Shown: positions 24,299 through 31,285 of the stretch, one piece after another
Layout: every line of letters starts with the position of its first letter
Numbering within the stretch: position 1 is the stretch's first letter
NCBI GenBank assembly: GCA_944390585.1
Contig: CALXQI010000008.1
Location: 1-32,878 of the forward strand
Source of the DNA: an uncultured Alphaproteobacteria bacterium
GTDB lineage: Bacteria; Pseudomonadota; Alphaproteobacteria; RUG11792
Length of the DNA stretch: 32,878 bases
Direction of reading: 5' to 3'
Made by a program: the position numbers and the translations under genes
Notes under the pieces: generated by a model
What the model was told of the DNA's origin: nothing
Seen by the model: only the letters and a program-made list of their open reading frames with translations
Database searches by the model: none

Positions 24299-26443
24299 TT
24301 AATTTGTTCCAAATCTACATATGATTTCTGTTGCAAAATCATCACACATACCGGCAAGCACCATTCCCCTTACTAACAACATTGCTCTGCATATTAGCAT
24401 CATGTCCATATCCTCTAATGTGTTAATATACAGCATGTTGTCTTCTGTAAAAACTGAACGTAAAATATTTATTTGTTGATTTTTTATTCCTCTACCAACC
24501 CATTTTATTTTCATATCAATGTAATCTGACTCTCCTTCATTTTTATAAATATGTATTGATATTTTTTGATTTTGTTTTATTTCCATAATTGCTTTTTTTA
24601 CAACTGTTTTTAACACAAGTAAAAATAATTCTGCATCACAATACATTTGCTCACTATTTGAATTAATATCAATACTGATTTCTGCATTTTTTTCTGAAAT
24701 TAAATTATGAAAATCTAATAAACATGTATTAATTATATCTTTTGTATTTATACGTTCGTATTTTAGTTGCACATCATTTTGTGAAAACTTGCCAAGCCAT
24801 AGCATTGTGTCTATTAAAGAAAGTAATTTTTCTGCTGCCTTAGTTGCATGTTTGCAGTATATCAATTGTTTATCATTTAGTATTCCAAAGTATTGTTCTT
24901 GTAAAACTTCTACAAAACTCATTATAGCGTTAATAGGTGTTGTTAATTCACAAGTTACATTTTGTATGAACCCATATTTCATCTGTATTATTTTTTGTTT
25001 TAACGCTTCGTTTTGTTCTTTTGTTGTGTTATAAGCTGTTTCAAGAGAAATATCAACTATAGTAACTAGATTAGAGCCATCAGGTAGTGGCGTGTAAGAA
25101 ATATTGATGTGTTTTCCATCCTTCATATGCAGGATGCTATCTTGTGATGCTCTTTGCAGACTGGCTGTAATGAGTTTGGAAATTAGGATATCCGCTGTAT
25201 ATTCACCATCAAAAACGTCTGAACACTTTGTAAAGAATTCATTTATGTGCGTACCTATAAATTGCTCACAAGAATCAAGATTAAGCATCTGGCCAACTTT
25301 TTTATTTATAATTCTTATCCTATTATCTTGGCTAAATATCATTATTCCTTCTGGTAGATTTTCTAAAGTCTCTTTTTGTGCAGCGATTATTGCATTATAC
25401 TTGCGTTCAATATCCATTTTGTCAGAAATATCTTCCATGACGAATATCAAACCGCCAGACAAGTTTGGACAAACTACCATGTTAATTGATCTACAGCTTG
25501 GAGTGTGAATAATGTGGTGTTGAGGTTCAATAACATTAACAAAATAATCAAGAACGCGATTCTTTAATTCATCATGATCATTTACGTCCATTATTTTATT
25601 TTCATGTATTAGCCAATCTATTACTCTAGCGCATGTTGGATTTGACATTATAAATGACTCATCAACATCAAACATGTTTTTCATTGCTTGGTTTGCAAAT
25701 ACTAGATTAGTATTTGCATCAAAGATAGCAATTGCAACTGATATATGGTTAAATGTCTCTTCTGTCTGTTGTTTGTAAGTATCAAAGTCTGATTTTATTT
25801 CTTCTTCTTTTGTAACATCTGTAGCATATCCAAACTGTAAAAATCTACTATTAAATGGGAATTCTCTAAACTCTAGCGTATGCCTTGTGCCATTTATTAC
25901 AACATGCTGCCGTTTTGTTTGAGTTTTACCTGTTGCTAATGCAAGTTGTGCCAGTGATAGTCCATTTGTTGCTGTTGTAACTGGGAAGCATGCGTTTTTT
26001 TCTACCGCTTGTTCTGGATTTAATTCTAACGCTGCAGCGTATTTTTTATTACAATAAACAAGCTTTAAATTGTTGTCTCTTTTCCACACATAGACAGGCA
26101 AATTGTCAAGCATGTCTGTTTCTTTTTTTTCTAAATCAGTAATATATAATGTGTATAAATTATTTTTTGCATCGTATTTCATTGTTAATGTGTATAAATA
26201 ATGCGTAGCAGAGTATGTGCCACGCATTTTTACTATGTTTGATGCATCATCTAAAAAATCACCAAATACACTTTTAAAAACTTTGGAAAAACTGTATACA
26301 TCAGCTAAATTTTCTGTCATGTTAAGTATTTTACGCATGCTATTTGAAACAGATACAAATTCAGAAAAGTCATACCAAACAGCACATGCAACAGGCATAT
26401 TTAATACGACGTGTAAAACACTGTCATCATATTTGTTTGCCAT
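24299..26443 (-). CDS. divL: DivL-like multi-PAS pseudo-histidine kinase
   Basis: 714-aa protein resembling DivL, the alphaproteobacterial atypical kinase that controls CckA and the CtrA cell-cycle pathway. It appears to hold four PAS-like domains (about 10-105, 110-215, 225-340, 350-475); the second, LDNLPVYVWKRDNNLKLVYC, is strongly DivL-like. A DHp helix pair follows (485-550): GFIQNVTCELTTPINAIMSF corresponds to the H-box, but the phospho-accepting His is Cys498 (codon at 24950-24952). Caulobacter DivL has Tyr at this place. The C-terminal ATPase-like domain (565-714) lacks a recognisable N-box, and the DTGIGI box reads WVGRGIKN. No signal peptide or transmembrane span is clear. It is likely a scaffold or sensor rather than a kinase. 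Whether it is the orthologue of DivL needs a phylogeny. Confidence 0.72.
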   Translation of the reverse strand: MANKYDDSVLHVVLNMPVACAVWYDFSEFVSVSNSMRKILNMTENLADVYSFSKVFKSVFGDFLDDASNIVKMRGTYSATHYLYTLTMKYDAKNNLYTLYITDLEKKETDMLDNLPVYVWKRDNNLKLVYCNKKYAAALELNPEQAVEKNACFPVTTATNGLSLAQLALATGKTQTKRQHVVINGTRHTLEFREFPFNSRFLQFGYATDVTKEEEIKSDFDTYKQQTEETFNHISVAIAIFDANTNLVFANQAMKNMFDVDESFIMSNPTCARVIDWLIHENKIMDVNDHDELKNRVLDYFVNVIEPQHHIIHTPSCRSINMVVCPNLSGGLIFVMEDISDKMDIERKYNAIIAAQKETLENLPEGIMIFSQDNRIRIINKKVGQMLNLDSCEQFIGTHINEFFTKCSDVFDGEYTADILISKLITASLQRASQDSILHMKDGKHINISYTPLPDGSNLVTIVDISLETAYNTTKEQNEALKQKIIQMKYGFIQNVTCELTTPINAIMSFVEVLQEQYFGILNDKQLIYCKHATKAAEKLLSLIDTMLWLGKFSQNDVQLKYERINTKDIINTCLLDFHNLISEKNAEISIDINSNSEQMYCDAELFLLVLKTVVKKAIMEIKQNQKISIHIYKNEGESDYIDMKIKWVGRGIKNQQINILRSVFTEDNMLYINTLEDMDMMLICRAMLLVRGMVLAGMCDDFATEIICRFGTN

Positions 26444-26900
26444 AAGGCGTAATTAACAGTTATCTTATTTGATCGTAAATAATAAAAACATATTTTGCAA
26501 TTTTGATGTTAATAATTATACATCATCTTTACAATATATTGATATGTTGTAATAACCATTTTTGAAAAAATTTGATTAAAATTTTATGATTTTAATTGCC
26601 TATATTATAATTTTAAAAACATATTCATATTTAGAATTTTTTGCTATAGCATTTGTATCTTGGGTAAGATATTTGATAGTAGTAAAATATAATAATTTAC
26701 ATTTATTTATTATATTTTTATAATTTTTTACAATATTTTAGTAAAATTTAAAGTTGAATAAAAAGCTCAGATTTATTTCTCAATTGCATAAATGTAAACA
26801 TACTTTCAAACATTTTTTTATCCAGCTTTACGTATAATTTTTCTACAAAGAGTTAAAAAGAATGTTAGAATGCTTGTGTTTATTATAGAAACATCGATAC
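26444..26900. other. Divergent intergenic region without a gene
   Basis: 457 bp of extremely A/T-rich sequence between the divergently transcribed divL-like and yidC genes. No ORF, tRNA or strong hairpin is seen. A TATAAT at 26833-26838 could be a -10 for yidC, but no good -35 lies 16-18 bp upstream. It must contain two promoters and may be curved or otherwise regulatory DNA. Confidence 0.5.
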
Positions 26901-28535
26901 ATGTCTCTTAATGATGATAATTCAAGTGGAAATTTATTAGTATTTATATTGTTATTGTTTGGATTTATGCTATGTTTTAACTATTTTGTTGATAATAAAA
27001 GTACAAATCAAGTCCAGATTACAGAAGCAGAAGATACAGAATCAGAAAAACAGGTAATAACAGTTGCGGAAGCTATGGCTAACGCTTCTCGTATTTATTT
27101 GGCAAATGATTTTATTGGAGTATCAATTGATTTAAATGGATGTGTTATTGATAATGTAATATTGAAAAAATACAAAGATAGCGCAAATGGTACAGATAAC
27201 GTTATGCTATTAACTCCAAGGGATACTGAACATGAGTTTTTCTACAATATACAATATAAAAACAATAAAGAAAGCATTACAGATATAAACTCATCGTGGA
27301 GTGTAAAAAATAAAAGCGACAATTCTGTTACATTAATGTACCAAACAAATACATTGCTTATAGAAAGAACTATCACACTAGATGAACATTACTTGATTAA
27401 TGTTGTAGACAAAATAACAAATGTTGGTGTAAACAATGTAAAATTAAAATCTACTTCATTGCTGCAAAGGAAGTTGCCAACAGTACACAACTATGCTGTT
27501 GTTCATGAGGGGGTTGTTGGCTTAACAACAGATAATAGCGTTGATGAAATCAAATATGATGATTTATTAAAATCTTCTCAAAGTTTTAAAAAATGGTGTG
27601 GTTTTACAGATATACATTGGCTTGTTAGCCATATTAATTGTGGTAATGGAAATATCACATGCAAAACTGATAGTAAAACGTATGAATGTGCATTGAACAC
27701 AAAAACGGCTATACAAGCAGATAATTCTAAAATAATAAAATATAAATTATTTGCCGGTCCAAAAAGTTTACAAGTATTAAATGATTATAAACAGCGTGAT
27801 GGAGTAGATAAATTTGATATGGCTATAGATTTTGGCTGGTTCTTTATGTTAACAAAGCCTTTACTTTATTTACTTGAGTTTATGCAATCTATTTTTTCTA
27901 ATATGGGAATTGTAATTATTATGTTAACTGTTTTACTAAAATTATTAACATTTCCTCTGACAAAGAAATCATATACATCTGCTGCTAAAATGCGCAAAAT
28001 CCAGCCAAAGATTGCAGAATTACAAAAAATGTACGCATATGATAAGCAAAAAATGAATATAGAATTAATGCAATTGTATAAAAAAGAAAACGTTTCGCCT
28101 CTATCTGGGTGTTTGCCAATGTTATTGCAAGCTCCAATATTTTTCTGCTTATATAAAGTATTTTTTATCAGCTTATCCATGCGTCATGCACCATTTTTTG
28201 GCTGGATCAATGATTTATCAGCCCCAGATCCGGTTTATTTATTTAACCTTTTTGGTTTTATTAATTGGACGCCTCCTAGCTTTTTGAAAATTGGAATTTG
28301 GCCAATTATTATGGGCGCAACAATGTTTATACAACAAAAATTATCTGCAAAGCCGCAATCTGGTGTAGAAAAAACACAAGAGGCTAAAATACAAGAAAAT
28401 ATGATGTATGTATTGCCAATTATTTTTACTTACGTGTGTTCAAGTTTCCCTGTTGGTGTTGTTATATATTGGACAATAAGTAATATCATAGGTGTAATAC
28501 AACAGTATTATGCTAACAAAAAGGCATTATCGTAA
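26901..28535 (+). CDS. yidC: Membrane protein insertase YidC
   Basis: 544-aa inner-membrane insertase. After an N-terminal membrane anchor (LLVFILLLFGFMLCFNYFV) comes a periplasmic beta domain (about 55-295). The conserved insertase core follows: FGWFFMLTKPLLYLLEFM, then VLLKLLTFPLTKKSYTSAAKM with Lys in the alphaproteobacterial position, QPKIAELQKMY, LYKKENVSPLSGCLPMLLQ, FFGWINDLSAPDP, and a last block FPVGVVIYWTISNIIGVIQQ. All five core membrane segments are present, with normal length. The usual context (rpmH, rnpA, yidD, engB) is missing, so the gene has been separated from the ancestral cluster. No Shine-Dalgarno is apparent before ATG 26901. Confidence 0.96.
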   Translation: MSLNDDNSSGNLLVFILLLFGFMLCFNYFVDNKSTNQVQITEAEDTESEKQVITVAEAMANASRIYLANDFIGVSIDLNGCVIDNVILKKYKDSANGTDNVMLLTPRDTEHEFFYNIQYKNNKESITDINSSWSVKNKSDNSVTLMYQTNTLLIERTITLDEHYLINVVDKITNVGVNNVKLKSTSLLQRKLPTVHNYAVVHEGVVGLTTDNSVDEIKYDDLLKSSQSFKKWCGFTDIHWLVSHINCGNGNITCKTDSKTYECALNTKTAIQADNSKIIKYKLFAGPKSLQVLNDYKQRDGVDKFDMAIDFGWFFMLTKPLLYLLEFMQSIFSNMGIVIIMLTVLLKLLTFPLTKKSYTSAAKMRKIQPKIAELQKMYAYDKQKMNIELMQLYKKENVSPLSGCLPMLLQAPIFFCLYKVFFISLSMRHAPFFGWINDLSAPDPVYLFNLFGFINWTPPSFLKIGIWPIIMGATMFIQQKLSAKPQSGVEKTQEAKIQENMMYVLPIIFTYVCSSFPVGVVIYWTISNIIGVIQQYYANKKALS

Positions 28536-28766
28536 CTTTATAGTTCAAACTATTAGGCCATATGTCGTATACAAGAGACACACTGAATTGGACAAAGCAT
28601 TTAAACACAAATTGTAAAAAATAAATTGGAGTTCTAAGAAAATATATTCATGTATAACGATAGTGGTACTAATAAACGATTCTAGGATTTTTAAAGGTAT
28701 ACACTATATATGTGACGTAACTAGTTATCGCTTGCTTTTTGCCAGAATTCCTATGTAATTGGACAA

Positions 28767-29516
28767 TCAAAAGACACAGCCCACAAAGTATAATCCACAT
28801 GCGGGAGCCGTTTGTCCAGCTTGCTTCCTGTCTTTGTTTTCAAACAATTCTCCTATTATTCCTAATTTTTTTTCTCCACTTGCTATTTGCTTCATTGTTC
28901 CAACCATAATGCGAACTTGATTGTGTAAAAATGCTCTGGATTTTATATTAATAATAACAAAACTACCTTTTTTTCTTACATTGACGGAATCTATAGTTCG
29001 TACTGTGCGGGTTGAAGAGCATTGCGATGATCTAAAAGCAGAAAAATCATGCACACCTTGCAACATACTTGCAGCTGCTGACATTGCGTCTATATCCAAT
29101 TTTTGCTGTACAAACCATGCTCTATTCTCTAAAAATATACTATTTACAGGATTATTATATATCACATACATGTATTCACGCTGTTTGGCTGAGAAACGTG
29201 CATGAAAATCGTTTGCAACACGTTCTGCCTTCTTAATTACAACGCCTTTGCCATGTAAATAAAAGTTAATGGCTTTAGCAAGTTTTGCAATATCGATGTT
29301 CCATATTAGTTCTGGTATTTCAAAGTGCGCTACCTGATTTAAAGCATGTACTCCTGTATCAGTTCTGCCTGCAACAAATAATGTTGGGTAAAATCTATTG
29401 CCTAGTACTGCATGAATTGCATTTTCTATAGTGCTTTGTACTGTTGTTAACCCTGTTTGTCTTTGCCAGCCATAAAATTTTTCTCCGGCATATTCTATGT
29501 CAAGACGTATTTTCAT
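28767..29516 (-). CDS. truA: tRNA pseudouridine(38-40) synthase TruA
   Basis: 249-aa cytosolic enzyme that makes pseudouridine at positions 38-40 of tRNA anticodon arms. The N-terminus RLDIEYAGEKFYGWQRQ and the catalytic block AGRTDTGVHALNQVAHFE with Asp53 are fully conserved; FHARFSAKQREYMYVIYN and SRAFLHNQVRIMVGTMKQIASG are also typical TruA blocks. Length is normal. Its common neighbours fmt and def are not adjacent; it is flanked by yidC (convergent) and exported-protein genes. Confidence 0.97.
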   Translation of the reverse strand: MKIRLDIEYAGEKFYGWQRQTGLTTVQSTIENAIHAVLGNRFYPTLFVAGRTDTGVHALNQVAHFEIPELIWNIDIAKLAKAINFYLHGKGVVIKKAERVANDFHARFSAKQREYMYVIYNNPVNSIFLENRAWFVQQKLDIDAMSAAASMLQGVHDFSAFRSSQCSSTRTVRTIDSVNVRKKGSFVIINIKSRAFLHNQVRIMVGTMKQIASGEKKLGIIGELFENKDRKQAGQTAPACGLYFVGCVF

Positions 29517-29712
29517 AACAAATACAACTAATTTTGTGTACTACATTTTACAACATAATAATGATAGTGTATATAAAGTATTAAATAAATATAAAAATTA
29601 TTATAAATATATTTTGGTTTATTTGTTATATAAAATATATTATCACAATTTTATCAAAAAATTATTGATATTATTGTAAAAATATTTTTTTATAAAAATT
29701 TTTAAAAACTTA

Positions 29713-29741
29713 TTGTACAAAGTAAAAAAATGCTTTATAAT
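29713..29741 (+). promoter_or_regulatory. Strong candidate sigma-70 promoter for the Cys-rich exported gene
   Basis: TTGTAC at 29713-29718 and a perfect TATAAT at 29736-29741 are spaced by exactly 17 bp, upstream of the ATG at 29772. It is the best promoter match in the window. The upstream 150 bp are almost pure A/T and could act as an UP-like element. Confidence 0.6.
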
Positions 29742-29771
29742 ACACTTTGTAGTTTTGTTATAAGGAATAAA

Positions 29772-30398
29772 ATGATGAATAAAACGATGATGTTGTTGAC
29801 AACAATGGTAAGTATAGCTAGCACTGCTATGTGCGCGGAGAATAAGAAGCAACTGGGACAAGGGCTATTGCAGCAAAGTGTGTGCAAAATTACACAAATT
29901 GAATTGAAAAACATCAACGGTAAAGTTGAGGATCAAACAATGCTGAAATTTGGCAAGTCGGTTGTTAAGCTTGTTAGCCATGCATACTACGGGAAAAACA
30001 TGGGCTGGGCAAGGATAAACATGGAATTGCAAAGTATATTTGGTGATAGTGTTGTAGATGTTAATGAGCAGGTTGTTGGTAATATTGTATATGGTGTGAC
30101 TGGTGGCATGTATTGTGAAAAAATAGTTTTCAATATTGGCGAATGCGAATTCAGTGCGAGTGTAAGAACTGGTGGAAATTGTGTGTGTGGGAAAAATGAT
30201 ACGCAAATTGAAAGGAAAGATATTATGCATTGCAAAAGGTGTTTGTTGGATGTTCTAGATGCACATAAGGATGAGTGGGCGCAACGGGACATGTGCAAAA
30301 TTGGTATGTTTGAGATCAAAGGACGCAACATTGAAGAAGCGATGCAACAATTGACGGAAGAGATTAATGAAAAGGGATGTTGCTGTAATATTGCATAA
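29772..30398 (+). CDS. Exported Cys-rich protein, function unknown
   Basis: 208-aa protein, no family recognised. ATG 29772 (or the adjacent ATG 29775) is preceded by AAGGA at 29762-29766 and opens a signal peptide (MMNKTMMLLTTMVSIASTAMC before AEN). The mature part contains eleven cysteines, mostly in the second half: CEKIVFNIGECEF, NCVCG, HCKRC, DMCKI and a terminal CCC. The paired spacing (C-x-C and C-x2-C) could bind metal or form disulfides outside the cytoplasm. The fold appears mixed, with a beta-rich middle and a helical end. An inverted repeat follows the stop. It is probably a periplasmic or secreted protein. Confidence 0.72.
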   Translation: MMNKTMMLLTTMVSIASTAMCAENKKQLGQGLLQQSVCKITQIELKNINGKVEDQTMLKFGKSVVKLVSHAYYGKNMGWARINMELQSIFGDSVVDVNEQVVGNIVYGVTGGMYCEKIVFNIGECEFSASVRTGGNCVCGKNDTQIERKDIMHCKRCLLDVLDAHKDEWAQRDMCKIGMFEIKGRNIEEAMQQLTEEINEKGCCCNIA

Positions 30399-30425
30399 GT
30401 AATATTTTATACAAAAGTATTACTT
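30397..30425 (+). terminator. AT-rich hairpin after the Cys-rich exported gene
   Basis: AAGTAATA and TATTACTT form a perfect 8-bp stem, extended inside by TTTT/AAAA with one bulged G. It starts at the stop codon. It lacks a GC-rich stem and a T-run, so it might stabilise the mRNA end rather than terminate. Confidence 0.3.
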
Positions 30426-30565
30426 CGGTAAAATGTGGAGAGTGAGTGGTAATTGGGAAGTTTATACAAGATTCTCTTATGATGAGAATATAAACACAAA
30501 TTTCAACATGCATAATTTGCCTGTGCACACGACAATACGACCGTGTTCCTGTTATGGTGTTGGTT

Positions 30566-31261
30566 ATGAAAGGTTGCTTTTTTGCGTGCTTGCTGTTTGG
30601 CTGTGGATGTGTCTGCTGCAGTGGCAGTGTGAATGGTGCTAGTCTGGTTGATGCTCAGATAAAGAGGTTGCGTGATTCTACTGGCCTTGACAGCTGTGCT
30701 TTTGTTAGTGACGTGCGTCGCCATCTTTGTGATATTAAAGGCAGTAATGTGGAAAAGCGCGCAAAACGTTTGGTCGACAACGTGTTGAGTGTTGTCGATG
30801 CTCTGTTGGACAATGGGTTTGATGGCGGTGCAATCGGTGAGTTGCGTCTTGGCGATGATGACAACGTGGATGCTATCTTTGAATGGAATGATAGTGGCAT
30901 GAGCCTTTTCTGCGATGGAGAATGCCGCATGAGCAATGTTGATAAGTACCTGCGTGATGTTAAATCATATGTTGCTTTGTATGAGAAGCTCATGCGTGAA
31001 GGTAGTGATGTGGATGCTGATTTACTTCCGTGCGAACTGTTGATATCACATTTTCGCGATATGTTAAATGCACTGTGTGAGATGTGGAAGTTGCATGAAT
31101 CGTGGATTCGTTGTAGGATGGACGTGGCGCAACTTAGCAAGAAGAGAAATGGGCGCGCGTTTGAATATAGTAGTAATTGGAAGTATAACGACGCTGAAGA
31201 GTTTTTTGGTAGTGTGCTTAGTATATTGCTTGATGTTGTTGATGCATTGAGTGAGAAGTGA
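30566..31261 (+). CDS. Exported helical protein of deviant base composition
   Basis: 231-aa protein, not recognised. ATG 30566 (or 30554, four residues longer) opens a short signal peptide rich in Cys (MKGCFFACLLFGCGCVCC before SGSVNGAS). The mature protein looks mostly alpha-helical and acidic, with several DNV/VVDAL-type segments (VEKRAKRLVDNVLSVVDAL near the start and SVLSILLDVVDALSEK at the end) and scattered Cys. The G+C content of 30650-31250 is visibly higher than in neighbouring genes, with many GAT/GTG/GCG codons. It could be acquired DNA or a gene under unusual selection. It follows the Cys-rich exported gene on the same strand and converges on the coiled-coil gene with a 24-bp gap. 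Confidence 0.68.
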   Translation: MKGCFFACLLFGCGCVCCSGSVNGASLVDAQIKRLRDSTGLDSCAFVSDVRRHLCDIKGSNVEKRAKRLVDNVLSVVDALLDNGFDGGAIGELRLGDDDNVDAIFEWNDSGMSLFCDGECRMSNVDKYLRDVKSYVALYEKLMREGSDVDADLLPCELLISHFRDMLNALCEMWKLHESWIRCRMDVAQLSKKRNGRAFEYSSNWKYNDAEEFFGSVLSILLDVVDALSEK

Positions 31262-31285
31262 GTAATTCTGTTTGCTTTTTCTGTG

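Noticed and set aside
13392-31261. Possible homology between the exported helical proteins at 13392 and 30566
   Set aside because: Only short FEY..NW-like and helical patterns match; no extended alignment could be found by eye.
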